This document shows positions 25,090 through 38,500 of a DNA stretch of 64,000 nt, piece after piece. This stretch comes from Ecdyonurus torrentis (taxonomy: Eukaryota > Arthropoda > Insecta > Ephemeroptera > Heptageniidae): assembly GCA_949318235.1 (NCBI GenBank), contig OX439129.1, forward strand, positions 35,315,027 through 35,379,026. Direction: 5' to 3'. Made by a program: the position numbers and the translations under genes. Numbering within the stretch: the stretch's first letter is position 1; each line of letters starts with the position of its first letter. The notes below the pieces were generated by a model. It had not been told where the DNA came from. It was given only the letters and a program-made list of their open reading frames with translations, and did not search any database.

Positions 25090-28000
25090 CTATATGTCAC
25101 GTTTTGTGGCAACGAAACCAAGGCTGCCTGGAGCGTAACTTGGTGCGTGGGTGCTTGAACCAACAGATGAATGCTCCTCATCTGGGCTCGATCCCACACG
25201 TTCTTCGGTACCAAATGTTGATTCCGTCACCTGGAGAACAAAAACAATTATAATTGAACAAAGTACAAATTTATGTAGATTGTTAAAATATTCAAAAAGC
25301 TTTTTTTTTTCCCTACTTTCCTCTTCTTTTTTTTAATTTTAAAGACAATTAAGGTTTTAAAGCAATACGATTTAAAGACACATTGCTCTCATATTACAGT
25401 AGATAAAATTAAATGTTATATATTCTAAAATAATAAAGAAAAATCTCAATGACAGATGACGTAATACGAATTTCTGATTCAAACAGTCATGAAGTTATCT
25501 GTAAAACCAATATGATTGATCGCAGAGTTGATAAGGCACGACACTCGTTTCCTCATATTACACACACATATCAAACTTCGTTTATTCATCAAAATAAATA
25601 TAAACATGACAATATTTGAATTGAGAAACATATCATCAAAACTTAAGTTCTTATATTTAATCTCGAATATAAGAAACTATTGCATCGTATATAATATAAT
25701 AATAGAAGTTACAGAATAAATATTATTTCATAAGCTGAAAATTCTCGTAAAATTCAGCATCCATCAATATTATTGGGAATTTCTTCAATTTTTAATCAAA
25801 ACAAAATTATTAGCTATCACTAACGTACGGTTCGTTAGTTTTTCATATTTACGCATTAAGTTAAAATTATTACGAGACTTTAAAAATTCTTGTTATATGA
25901 CGTATAAGCCCTTTGTTTTCATGTGTGATCAAATGGGAAAAACTAAAAAAAAAAAAAAGTTTGAATTTTTCTTTTTCGGATGATGCAATACTTAAATATA
26001 CACCAATCTCCATTAAAAAAGAATGAAATTTGCATGCAATTAAATTTATTACACATTAAAATATATTGCACCGTGTGAAAATACCATTATATTATATATA
26101 AGTTTGAGGCTGTTAAAGTCATCACAGGTAATTATTATATATTTTTTTAATAAACTGGATTTTTTTTCAATTGCAAATATACCTCTTGCTCATAAAGTGA
26201 CACCGTGCGCTGTTTGGTCAACGTCGACTCTGCAGTTTGGGTTTCCATATCATTTGTCTCCACTATTAGCTCTTCTATCTTGTGTGGTCTGGAAGGTGCA
26301 GATGAATGTCGTGCAAGCTTTCTTTGCAAGACAATCTCACGTCGAAGGGAGGCTGCACGGTGTTCTTGCTCCACGTTTGCAGCACGCAGTTGCAATACCT
26401 CATTTCTCAAGCGAGAGACCTCAGCTTGCAAAGCTGCATTTTCTCGTACTGCACGCTGAGTCGTGGCAGCCATTCGAGTTGTGGTTGCAGCTTGGTATTC
26501 AGTGCTCAATCGCAGTAATTGCTGTTCCATCTCTTTCTTTAATCTGTCAACATTTTGTTGAACAATCATTTTTAATATACACAATTATTATTTTAATTTT
26601 TCTACAAATATATATATATATATATATATAATAAAATGAATATTATACTGTGCATACTGAATTTCACACATCTAAATTTAACCCTTTTACAATAAAGTTA
26701 AATCTGTCTGTACCTATTTTATCTCTTAAGAGATTCTTGTAAAGAATTCTTTACAAAATGTACATCAGTTTTTGCCCATGCATGCACTAATATAATCAAT
26801 AAATTTATTAGAGGGATGATGGATAAAAAATCATGTTGAAGCTAATTTTAAGGTATATAACCCAAAATATAATAATTAAATATAGTTGTATCTTATATTA
26901 ATGTTCACACTCGCACCTGTCCTTGCTAAGGATGAACTTTCTCTCGACATCGTGAAGCGAACTCTGATGAGCTGCTTCGCGGTCTCGAATCTCTTGTTCT
27001 TGTCGCGCGAACTTTGCATTCAGATCATCTCGTTGAGCTCGGAACTCTTCTAGTGAGTTAAGTTTTCCTTGCAACAATTTGATTTCTGATGAGAGCTGTT
27101 CTTCCGCTACACGAGCCCCTTGCTGTAGTGCTGTGATTCTTGCTTCATACGTAGCACTTTCAGACGCTCGGCATTGTTTTAACCCTAAAATACAATAATT
27201 AATATTTTGTATTAATTGATTTAATTGTATGTGTTATAGAAATTATAAAAGAGTACAAAAAAAAAAGTTACCTGTGAGACGTTCCTGTAGTTCTGCTATT
27301 TCACTCGATTTTTCCTCGAGTTGTCTCCGCAAAAATGCAATGATATCTGCTCGATCTTCATCCAATCGGATAAAATCATTCTGGATTTCTTCAGAACGTG
27401 ATTCCAACTCCTGACAACGCTCTGTTAATCTGCAGGAAATTTTCATAAAATTTTATTGGTTTATTGGTTACATATACTGTATCTGTGTTTTTTACAGTCG
27501 TAAACATTTAGTTTTCTAAAATTAGTTTTTTATTTTGAGCAAGTATCCTAGAAGTTATACTTCCCCACATCATAACTGTTGAAAAAGTTGCATACGTTTA
27601 AGGATGTATATATCGCAGTGTATGTTTTTTTTTTTTGTTTTTTTTTTTTTAATTAATAAGAGCTTCCTGAAATTAGTGAAATCAGAATATTCAGAAATAT
27701 AACATTTATTTATTACGCATAAGTGGTGACGAGTCCCTCCAACAGTCCACCAAGACCTATCGAAGAGTGCTGTATTTTAAATTTTAGACAATATAGAATA
27801 TAATAATTCTTTTGTATATAATTAATATTTATTTTAAATTATTTAAGCATTGTTTAGCATTGTCTAGCATGTTTTAGTTTTAGTATTAATAATGTATACA
27901 AAAAGTAATGGTAAGCGGAGTAAAATATTAATAATTTAATACAAATATATTTTTTTAAATCGCCTAATATATTTATAATTACCCCTATACAGTGGCGTAA

Positions 28001-29747
28001 CTACCAGGGGGGGAGAGGGGGGAGTTCCCCCGGGCCCGTCGACTTCTGGGGGCCCGTCGGCTTCTGGGGGGGCCCGTTGATGCTTGGCGCAAAAAAAAAA
28101 AAATATAATAATAATAATAAATTGATAATATTAAATTTTATGTTGAGAAACAGTATTTGAAAGTTAAAGTGGATCAATCAAATAATACGCATTTTGTGAC
28201 AGAGGGTATTAATATTAACTACATTTTTTAACTGTCACCGCACCTTCTATTAAATTTTCTATAAATGTCTTCTTCAAATATCCTGTGTATTTTTTCTATT
28301 TATAGCAAAAATGAATCATTGATAAAAATTAAAATCATGTATGATAGACCATTTTAAGTTTTTTTTTTTTTTTTTTTTTTTCATGTTAAAGTGACACTTT
28401 TTAATTTTCATTTTAAAAAATAGCTTAAAATTTCAGTGCCACGCCCCCTTTTCCAAATTTTTTCGCCTGCGGCGCACAAACCCCCCTGCTCCACGGCACT
28501 GTCCCCTTTCCGGGGGGCTCGTGTCAGATTTTTCCCCCTGGCCAAATTTTTGAAGTTACGCCACTGCCCCTATATTACGATTATAATTATATATTAATAT
28601 GCGCTATATGTTGATATCACATTCAATCAAGTACTTCACTTTTTAACTTAAAATAAAAGATAATAAAGTAAAAATAGTCATTATAGTAATAATTTAAATA
28701 TAATAAAAATATATCTGAGCGAGCGAGTGATATGCCTTCTCTCTCTCTCTCTTTCTTAACATATTTCATAAACGAATCCTTCATTTTTATCGTATATATT
28801 TATTAAAGATTTGTCTTCGCATTATCAAAAAGTATATATTCATAGAAAAAAAATACTGATGAGAAAGGTGTACATCAGTATGTATTCTGTATTCCAAAAA
28901 CACGTGCTAAAATATATCGCAAGCACGTCAGCCAAGTGCAACCGTGAAACATATAACAAAAAATTATTCACATTATGCACTCACGTGTCAGCACAACACA
29001 AGGCATTTGACCGGCGACCGGCTTTTGGAAGAGATCAAGTATCAAGTTACGTTTTAATTAAATGTCAATAATGTCACGTACTCATCAAGACATCAAGTTC
29101 ACATTAGCCCGCTCGGAGCAGTGAGCCATCAAGCTTTGGACTGTGTGAGACCACTGCGCGATTATGCATGTGCAATTTACATGAGAACGTTCATCTTCTC
29201 TTCTAATTGGCAAAACTGCGTACCAACGTTTTTTTTTTTTTACTAAAATTTTAATTAGCGTGCTTGATCAATTGCTTTTTACCAAAACTGCAATATGAAA
29301 ATAATTATAAATATATATTTTACTAAAAACAACAACCATGCACTATTCGGTGTGCCTATTATTCCGCGGCTTGCTTTCCTAACCTCTCTTACAATCATCA
29401 TTGCAATACTTGCAATGCATTTATTTGTATATTCATTGTTGGTCAAAAATCTTAATTTTATTTTGAGTTATTATTTATTTTGCTTTTAATTTACGTTCAC
29501 ATCTTTATGGGGCAATTGTAATAATTTCACATTTTTTCTTTAGTTACATGCATTATCTAATGAACATGAAGTAAAATAACATAAAAGTTGAAATTATTCT
29601 TCAATATACTTACTTTGTTACCTGTCCTTGCAAATCGTTGATTAAAATTTGATAATATTCTTTATCTACTTCACTAATCTCTTCTTTTAGTTCCTCCGAC
29701 TCTCTTTTTTTCTTGTTCTTTGACTTTTTAGAACCTTTTTTTACCAT
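25090..29747 (-). CDS. CFAP157: Cilia and flagella associated protein 157, coiled-coil, 5 exons, 353 aa
   Basis: Exons: 29747-29614, 27429-27272, 27184-26917, 26543-26183, 25230-25090. The exon 1 donor is the strong site gtaagtat; an upstream GTAACA would break the frame of exon 2. The protein opens with a Lys-rich tail (MVKKGSKKSKNKKK), then EYYQILINDLQ. A long coiled coil follows, with the family landmarks DIIAFLRRQLEEK, GKLNSLEEFRAQRD, KDRLKKEMEQQ and TTTRMAATTQRAVREN in the same order as vertebrate CFAP157. The Ser/Thr/Gly-rich tail ends ...TKRDI. In mammals the protein sits at the basal body and axoneme of sperm flagella and is needed for normal sperm morphology. Here it is shorter (353 versus roughly 500 aa), mostly through a shorter C-terminus. 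An AATAAA lies on the minus strand at 24921-24916. Its presence suggests the organism makes flagellated sperm or ciliated neurons. Confidence 0.9.
27990..28566. mobile_element. Non-autonomous hAT transposon, 577 bp
   Basis: The ends are near-perfect inverted repeats beginning CAGTGGCGTAACT. Both sides are flanked by the identical 8-bp duplication cccctata (27982-27989 and 28567-28574), the hallmark of hAT insertions. Subterminal regions contain G and C runs, including long GGGGG tracts. There is no transposase reading frame. It lies in CFAP157 intron 1. Confidence 0.9.
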
Positions 29748-30374
29748 ATTGTTTCAATAACTTAAAAAATTTCTATTTTTATTTAAATAATAAATCTAAA
29801 AACAGCAAAGCACAACATTATATTTCCCTTTAGGTTGTTGATGTGTTGCTAGGTTTCCACATTGTTTATAGTAGGATAAGTGCTGTAGTACATGTGTAGC
29901 TTTCAGCGGTTTATTAATATTGATTTTATTCTCACTGGGTTTAGAAAATCTTTTCATTATATATATTGTAGGTAAAGGATAAGGAAAATTCAAATTTATT
30001 TCGTGCTTCAATTAAGTCAGTTTGGCAGTAAGAAAATAAAAGTCTTATTTATAACTATTAACATAAAATGAATTTTGATATTATTTTTCAAGCAGAAATA
30101 CAGAAATGTGGAAAAGTGACATTTTTTTAATACACATACAAATTGTTTTAATAAGTGAAAGCCAGATAAAAATTATTTTATTATATCCCTGTGCTAACAA
30201 TATTTTTATTTTTAGTATTATTATTTTAGCATTCTTACTGTGAAAAGAACATGCCTTGATGATGTCCCCAATTTTTAATTTTAATTTTCTTTAGCAATAA
30301 AAATTTAATATTGAACAAAAAGAAATATAAAAAAATACTAATTATATTTTCCATGGCAATAATAGGGTTACTAA

Positions 30375-30500
30375 CAAGCAACTTACAATGATGAAGACCA
30401 TAACTAGGCGACGATCTTGATTGACAGTTTTTATGATTACTGTGGTATCAAGATCTTTACCAAACTACGGACTTCATTGTGGTTAAGGCCACTAAAGGCG
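30375..30500. mobile_element. AACCAACAAG-family element, short diverged copy
   Basis: AAGCAACTTACAATGATGAAG at the left and CGGACTTCATTGTGGTTAAG at the right form the family's inverted ends, in the gap between CFAP157 and La. Confidence 0.5.
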
Positions 30501-31083
30501 CTTGATAGTGTACCTACTTTGCTTTGATAATCCAAACCAAAATCATTTTTATTTCCTTATTATTTACTACTAACTAGATTTGTATAGAAAAATAAAATAA
30601 GAGTACAATTTTAAAGTCATAACTTTAATTATTTATATATTAATATGTATTACTTAAAATACAAACTAATTACAATATTTAGTATTATTGCTTTCATATT
30701 TACTGTTATGAATATGTAACCTAACCTTACACTTTTTTTTTTCCAATTGCAATAAGAAGAACATAATCAAGGTTATTTATTTTAAATCAAATGTGATTTA
30801 AATTATTTTGGTGACTTTAAAAATCATGGAACTATTTATAAATAAAAATAAATTTTATATACTTTTTTTTTCTGGAATAAAAAGAAAAAAAATCACACAA
30901 TTAAATTACAATAGAAAAAAAACTTAACCTAAAACAGATCGTGCTGCACACACAATGTCCAAAAATTAATGATGTTGTACTTGAAAACAGTAGTATATGG
31001 ATTGCAACAGTAACATTAATATTTGCCTCAATATTATGAGGGATACAAAATTATGGATTTGTCAAAAATAACACGAGAATAAC

Positions 31084-31117
<34 letters not shown>

Positions 31118-31134
31118 CAATGCAATGAAGATGG

Positions 31135-31737
31135 TCAGTCGGCATCAACTCTAGCTCTCTTTGACTCTCGCCAGTTGCCTCTTCCTCCACCTGATGACAG
31201 ATACATTTCATATAATTATTAAATATAATATTAAGAAAAATAAACCATCACTGATAGGCATGATAAAATTAAAAGAAAAGTACAGAGGAAATCATGCGTC
31301 CTTCCCATAGTGATGGGAGTTCTATAGCTCCATGAAAATCTAAATAGTGCAGAGATAATAAACAAATATAGATAGCTTTCAGCAATAACGTAAGATCCAA
31401 GATAAATTGAGTATGTGTTCATGATCCTTACAGAACCAGAGAGAAACTAGCATCATATTTTCTCTCCGAGTCCCAGCAAAGGCATGAACACATACTCTGT
31501 TTATCTTGAAGTTTAGAGCTGAAAGCTATCCATGCGTTTCTTATCCCTGTTCTAAGAAGATTTTCAAGGAGCCGTAGGACTTTCTTCACTATGGTAAAGA
31601 CGTTGCTGGTTTCCTCTATCCATTGCTTTCAATTTTACAATACTAAAAAATAAAAATAAATAAATATAATGCAATAGGCCTATAATCAGTATTTTTGAGC
31701 AGAAGTTGCTCATCATCATTTTAAAGTGGATTCACAA

Positions 31738-31774
<37 letters not shown>

Positions 31775-34700
31775 CTGCTGCTGCTGCTGCTGCCCATTTT
31801 AAGCTCACAGTATTAGATATTTAACCAGCAAGATTAAGTAATATAGTAAAAATTAGCATGGAATTGTGTTGCACGGCAGCACAAGTAAAAATGACATTTG
31901 AATACACTGTTGAGTATGAAGTAAATGAAATATTTAGATATAAAATGAATGATAATAGCTTCCTGAAAATACTAAATAGTGGGAGGGTGGAGTTTCAGCT
32001 AATGCTTACCTCCCTGTCTGCAATTTTTTCTAATTCCTGATCCCCCCCCCCCCCCCCAAATCATTACATTTACATTTGTTTTCAATATCAACTACATTTT
32101 GTCTCTACAATAGACTAAGACAGTACTTTTAAGAGGCCAACTTAAAACTATTTTGATTACATCCCCTTTCGTTCCTACATACTATGCTTGCATAGTACGT
32201 AGAAATGGACATGGGATTTGGGAATGATTGAAATCGCTTTGTCAGCCTCAGAACAGTTGCTTCTGTATTAGTCAATTATAAAACATAGATTAAAACTACA
32301 TATCTCAGGAATTCCAGTCCATTTATGAAGTCTGTTACACCTAATAAATACTTTCTTTAATCAAGTTATTTTTAGTAGCCCCCCCCCCCCCCCCCCACCC
32401 CATTATTTGCTTCTTTGTTTTTGTATTTTTCAAGCTAACAAAGAGAAAAGAAGTTCAATTTAAATATCTCACCTCTGCGCTTGCCTCCTCGTCTAGGACC
32501 CTTCTTGAAGTTTCTGCGATTATTGATGCTTTCTTTGGCTTTGGCAAGCCTTGGTTCCTCCTCCTCTGCAGTCAAAGGTGATACACTCAGCTCAACTTCT
32601 AGCACTTTTAATTTGGCACCTTCACCAAGCTTCTCTAAAGCCTGTAATTTTTAAACCCAAGTCATTAGTAATGCTTAATTTAAACTATGATCTGTTTGAT
32701 ATCCTTACCTTTACAGCTGTATCTTTGCCTTGCAGTCTAACCCAGGCATCTTGATCTCCCTTGTTGAAGTCAATGAATGCAACTGTCACCTCGCAAGTCT
32801 CTTGAATTGCAGTTCTGAGATCCTCACGAGTTACATTGTCTGTTATGCCTGTCACCTTCAGGATACATCCAGTGGGTAGATCAATCTCATCAACTGGTTT
32901 CTCGTCCTCAACACCCTGGCAAAATTGAATGTTAGTTAATATTGATTTTATTTTCTGACATTTTGTAAATGCTTACTTCTTTTTTCCCCTTCTTTCCACC
33001 TTTGTTGAATTTCTCCTGTCTCTCAAGTTTTTTTTCTTCATTGTAATCAGCCCTTTAAATATACAAAGGAATGATCAAACACAAATAAATAGCTTAACAA
33101 GAAAATAGATTTTAGATCATGATACTTTTGTTATTCACAAATTATTTTTCTTTCCCATATTCTTTTTTTTTTTTTTTTTTTTTTTTTCTTCTTCTTCTTC
33201 TTCTTCTTTGAATTGAAAGAAGTAAATTTGAAATTGGAGGGAATAAAGTAGAAAGAGAATTACAAATTATTTCTATTCACTAAAGTTCTATCATATGGAA
33301 TGCAGACTACTACATTAGCTATCGAGACAATCAGTACTTCCCTGGTGTTTAGAGCTAGGAAAAAGTAAAATATTGATGTTATAGGGGAAATTTAATGTAT
33401 CGGACATTGCGGGCAGTGTTTTCCATCTAGAAACAAATGCAAGCGTGACTATTATTTACAGCTTTTTTTTTAAGGAGGAGAGGCTAGTTATTTACATTCT
33501 GATGGTCTCAGTACCAATCACAAGATGTTGATCTTACAGCCATTGATGGAAACCGACAGTTGGGCAAATTTGCATATATTATATATTATGAGAGAGTACT
33601 GTGTATGTGTAGAAAACTTTAGGATTCTATCGAATGGAGCTTCACTAATGTAAAAAAACGCAACCATTCACGTGCAACTGTCAGTTTTAGTTGTTTTGAC
33701 AGATAGCAATGGCTAAAAAGCTGGGAGTTACCAGCTATGTCATAAGTATCCATAGATTTTTATCAGTTTTAAAACCACGTGGAAGGGTCCATTTATTTAT
33801 CCATTTGCAGATAACAAATTTATGTGCCATGTGAATAATACTTTAACTAAAAGTTATTTTAAATCTCAAGACAGTGGCCCTTTTTAAAACCTTTTCTTGT
33901 CTCAGCAATAAGAGTTTGGCCTGTGTTAACTTTATGGACGCTATCCCAGGGGCAGAGCCTAAAGTGCGATAAGAAACGACTGCTGTCCTGAGCTTAAATA
34001 AGAAGTCTACCTGAATTGTTCAACTTTGCCTGAAAACAATGATAGTGACGTGTAATTTATTGAATCTCACCATATTATCTACAATGTTTTTAGCTATGAT
34101 TCATCATATTGCAATATGTATGTCACCTTACAAAGATTTTATAAGTTTGATACTTACTGCCACTTACGAATCAGCTCAGTGTCTTTGAATTTGACACTCT
34201 CAAGTTTCATGAAGCTCTCAGCCAGCTCAGGAGTTTTGAACACAACGAATACTGAGCCCTTGAACTTAATAGAGTTGGTCGACTTCTCACGGTAATTTCT
34301 CATCTAATGACAATAAAAAAAATAGAAGGTATATTAAAACAGTGACATGCTTTTACTATTATAATTTAATAATTATATTTTATTGTACATGTTTAACATG
34401 TCTGTATGATATTTAAGTCTCATGTAGATAATATGTACGATGCATGCGTACTCATTCATATATGGTCAGAGTAGAGCACAAACCGTGTATCTACAAAAGA
34501 TACAAAGTTCAAAACAATATACAAAAAGGTTAGAATTTCGACTATGCTGCTTTTGTACACTGTTTATTGTGCTCTAACCTGACGATGCCCGACAATATGT
34601 ATGCATGTATGCATACGTCGCTACAAAACTTATGTATCATGTATGATATACTGTACCTGGAGGGTGTCCATTTTTCCATACTGAGAAAAGAATTCCAGTA

Positions 34701-35258
34701 AGTTATCAAGTGCCTCATCAAGTGGAAATCCCTTACAGTAGACTGTACGTTTCTGTGCTTCTTTCTGTAGCTCTTCGTCAAAAACTGGAATTGGTTTTGA
34801 AGGAACACGACGAATTTTAGTTTTATCTTCTGACAGTTCCAGTAGCTCACTACCTACAGCCTCTAGTGATGCAGCAATTCTTTCAGCTTTGTGAGACAAC
34901 TTTGCCAGGCGAGCAAACTTCATCATAAGCTCCAGAGGCACCCAACCTTCATCCAGATCAACTTGCTGACGCAAAAAACGGTCTCGCGGCAGGTTGAAGT
35001 CTCCATAATAGTACTGTAAAGCATAAATATACTTTGATTAAACTTATTAAGAAACCTTTAACCACCATTAAACTCAGTCGAACGATAAAAAAAGAAGAAA
35101 AAATTTGACATGCTGCGAGGCATGAGCAGGCATGAGGTTCATGGCAAAAACCTTACCTCAAGCTGCTTCATTATCTTCTTTTGAAGTTCTGGAGTAAGTT
35201 CCGCAGGTTCAGGAGCTTCTTCAGGAACTACCTCAGTTTTGTTTTCAGTTTCAGTCAT
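31135..35258 (-). CDS. SSB: La RNA-binding protein (lupus La homologue), 7 exons, 370 aa
   Basis: Nuclear chaperone binding the 3' UUU-OH end of new RNA polymerase III transcripts. Exons: 35258-35157, 35013-34657, 34303-34158, 33052-32977, 32915-32709, 32641-32473, 31190-31135. The La motif starts around residue 25; Gln32, Tyr35, Tyr36, Asp45 and Phe47 match the residues that grip the uridylate end in human La. RRM1 follows (RTVYCKGFP, then KGSVFVVF). A charged linker leads to RRM2 in exon 5, with an RNP-like region around CEVTVAFIDFN. The tail is basic and Gly/Arg-rich, ending KRARVDAD, a likely nuclear localisation signal. Human La is 408 aa. The final intron holds a long-TIR repeat, two poly(C) runs and a (GCT)7 tract. 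A 31-T run (poly(A) in the transcript) begins about 17 nt after the stop. Divergent from CABLES, 328 bp between start codons. Confidence 0.96.
31255..31640. mobile_element. AACCAACAAG-family element in the last La intron
   Basis: Right end ACTATGGTAAAGACGTTGCT and TTTCCTCTATCC match the family. Inside, GAGTATGTGTTCATG and CATGAACACATACTC are inverted, as are AGCTTTCAGC and GCTGAAAGCT. The left end is diverged. Confidence 0.65.
31740..31793. repeat. Poly(T) joined to a (GCT)7 triplet repeat
   Basis: About 31 T followed directly by seven GCT units, in the last intron of La. On the La strand this is a CAG-type repeat next to poly(A). Confidence 0.97.
32042..32396. repeat. Two poly(C) tracts in the last La intron
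   Basis: C16 at 32042-32057 and C18 at 32379-32396. On the La transcript strand they are poly(G) runs, able in principle to form G-rich structures near exon 6. Confidence 0.95.
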
Positions 35259-35586
35259 TTTTTAAGAAGAAAATAATCAAGAAATTTAGAAAAAAATTGC
35301 AAAAACACGTACAATGACCAAACACGTGTTCTAAAATGCCGGTTGCTGCGCTACAAGCAATGTTGCCAAATTCATCGATTTATTTTGTTTGTGATTGTAT
35401 TTGCGAGATAGTTTAAAACTTTGCCAAGAGATGGCATAACACTTCACTTTTACAATTTTTTCATAATAAATTTTCCAATGTCGATAGAAAAATCTTGATA
35501 AAAAAATTGTGAGTATATTATAAAGAAAAAAAGAAGACATCAAATAGGCTAATGAGTTTATTTGTATATTGGTAGATACGTACGAA
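35259..35586. promoter_or_regulatory. Probable shared promoter between La and CABLES
   Basis: This 328-bp gap separates the two divergent start codons and must hold both 5' UTRs and both promoters. No TATA box stands out at a usable distance for either gene. An ACACGTGT E-box-like palindrome lies near 35322-35329. The bidirectional role is inferred from head-to-head arrangement alone. Confidence 0.5.
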
Positions 35587-38500
35587 ATGACGAGCTCTGC
35601 TAAAAGAAAAGACAGGTCTCGTAGAAGAAATGCAGCTATTGCTTTCCTTTCGAACATTTCGCTCGATGGAACCTACAATAAAGAAACAAATCAGACTGCA
35701 TCAAAACACGGTTTGTTGACAAAATGTGATTTAGGCATTAGAAAAACTGGAGAAGACGATGAAGATGATGATGGAGCTGCCTGTATGGATGAACCACCAG
35801 AAGTTTATGCAGCTGCAGGAGATACTAGCAGTGATACTGATGCTGCTAAGGGGATGGTACCAGGGAAGGTGTCACCTGCACTTCATGTAGGAGGTGGTGC
35901 AGCCCCCGAGTCAAGCTGTGAATCAATTAGCGAGACAGCTATGATACCTCTCAAGATGCCGGATAACCATATGGGAGAGCAGTCTGCACAGCAGCGTAAT
36001 ACCAATGTATTCAGCACTGCATTCCGTGAGAGGTATGTACATATGTCATGATTGTCATGCATACATAAATTATGCATGCTGTGCATGCATGATAATACAT
36101 ACTGTATGATGTATCGATCATGATGTATGTATCATATGTATGTTAATGCCATTGAAGGCAGTTTGTCATTTTCTGCATAGATAAGCAATTATGATTTTTT
36201 GTTTATTTGCTACAAACAATTTTATTGTATAATTGTAGAACACAGACGGCTGGAAGTGAGTGTGGAGAGACAAGGCGACGACTTGGATCATTTGGCCGTA
36301 AGAAAATTCCACCAACTTTACCTGCAGCTACTATCGTTGGAGATAGTCACCAGTTTAGCAGTAACGAGAGTATAGGACCTGTCATAGGTTAGTACAGTAT
36401 CATATTATTTTATGATCATTAATACTGGTACATACGTATATGGTATTTTTAAATATCAGTATGAGAAAGTTATGATAAACATTGGTTACAGTTCGAGGTA
36501 AAATATCTCCAGGTTCGTTGGGTCCTGGAACTCCATCAATTGCTCCAAGTAGTTCACCTGAGGGTGCTGGCAAAGGTGTGAGATTTCTCAGCTTGACAGA
36601 TGGGCAGCAACTCAGAGACGAGAGAATGGTGATTGTGTCTAATAATAAGAAAGTGCCATTTCTCGTCTTCTCCTCCCTACCATACAACAAAACTGGCAGG
36701 TAAGTTACTGATCTTAAAGGCATATGTAGAACACCTTGAACAAAAAAGTTGTGTATTACCCTAACAAACCTGAAAATCAACGTTAATTTGGCCGGAGTCA
36801 TTGATTTCTAATTTATTTTCCATTCACAAAATAGCAAGAGCGGTCATTGACATCACAGCTCGCTTGTTTTACGCGCGTGGACTAGGCGAGCTGTGACGTC
36901 ATTGACTGTTCATGCCATTTTGTGAATGGAAAATAAAATAGAAATCAATGACTCCGGACAAATCAACGTTGATTTTCATGTTTGTTAGGATATTACAAAA
37001 CTTTTTTGTTCAAGGTGTTCTATGCCTTTAATTAAGAAAACTGATAAGAAACTACATAATATAACTCAAAACATAATTATGCATTATGTAGAAGAAAGAA
37101 AAAAAATGCAAGTTGATAAGTTCTCAGTTTAGTAAGGCTATTTTTTTTTTTTTTTTTTTTTTTTTATGTTCAAACTTGAGAAACGTTCAAAAAATATTTA
37201 TTATCATTTCTTGTTACTCTTATAGCTATAATTTTATTTGTTTCAGGAGTAGCACTCAAAAAGAAGGTGTTCGCAGGCGTCATGCATCAGGTCCTCGCCC
37301 ATTATCAGTTATCAGTGATGGACAAGATCCATTTGATTTACTAGGAGTTGAGAGAGGTCCTGATGGACAGGTAATACTAGAAACACAAATGCTTAAAATG
37401 AGATCACAATAATGTTATTAATTTCTCATATGTGTTCTCAGGAAATATCTTATGGTCATCTACTTGAGCCGTCTCGTCATTATCTCCATGATCGCAAGTT
37501 TATGTCTGCTGACTACACAGAAATGTCAGATCTACCTACATCTCACCCTCATGCACAGGGGCCAGGAAAACATCACGTAGTGGCCAGGTTAGCCCACCCT
37601 TTGCATAAAATTACCATACATTTCAATACAATGGAGAGGACATTGTGCTAGTTACGTTTTGAGGAAAAATCGTTAACTGTAATTAAAAAAAAAAAAAAAA
37701 ATCAAAATCAAAATATAAAGATAAGCAACTAACTAAAATATGTTACAGTATATTAATTTTTAAATATTCTCTAAAATTCTAATAGCACATCAAAATTATT
37801 TATGAGGTTAATAAATGAGCCACTTTGTTGTTAAATTTATAGCAATTTTTGGGTGTGATAATAGCATACTGTTTTTTGGTCAGTGGTCACAATTAAAAAT
37901 AATAATGACCGGTAAATACTTACATGATTATTATTATTTTTATTTTTTTTGAGCTTTCATAGTTCCTCTAGATTTAAACGTAACCTTAAAATTTTGTGGC
38001 TGACATAAATATATTAAAATTAGGAGCTTTTTTTGACCCATAATAGTTTGTTTACCTCAGTACACATAGACGTTATTATATTATATTTCGTTTACATATA
38101 TACATAAATGTGTTATTTTTTAATTAAGTGTTGTCATGCAAAATCAGGTACTGTCTTGTATGTTTTTGCACTTAAATGTTCAGCACCTCCACATACTTTT
38201 AGCACCACCTATTGTTTTTGTTGTCCGATACCAAAGTCGTGTCATCATTTAGGCAAAGAAGCTAGTATTTGTTGCAAATTGTAGGTACAGGTGTACTACT
38301 CCATTGTGATCTGTTTATTTTCTTTTTTTAGTTGGTTAAAATATATTTTATTAACTAATGAAAAAAAAAAATTTGAGAGAGAAAACACATAGATAGATTA
38401 AGAGAGAGTGAGCTTTAAGTGGAGAGGGTCATTGTGAGAGAGAAAATAATTGGTAACCCTTGCTGAAATTAGTGATTATAGTGTATGCATTACAAATTAA

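Noticed and set aside
26104..26631. 175-codon plus-strand frame
   Set aside because: It lies opposite CFAP157 exon 4, has no family features, and the minus-strand coiled coil is clearly the gene.
26960..26990. CTGATGAG sequence, considered as a second hammerhead
   Set aside because: It is CFAP157 coding sequence; there is no GAAA core or stem I partner.
28811..29071. 86-codon plus-strand frame in CFAP157 intron 1
   Set aside because: No recognisable domain and no ordinary ATG start seen; the GC-richer patch 28900-29200 is noted but unsupported as a gene.
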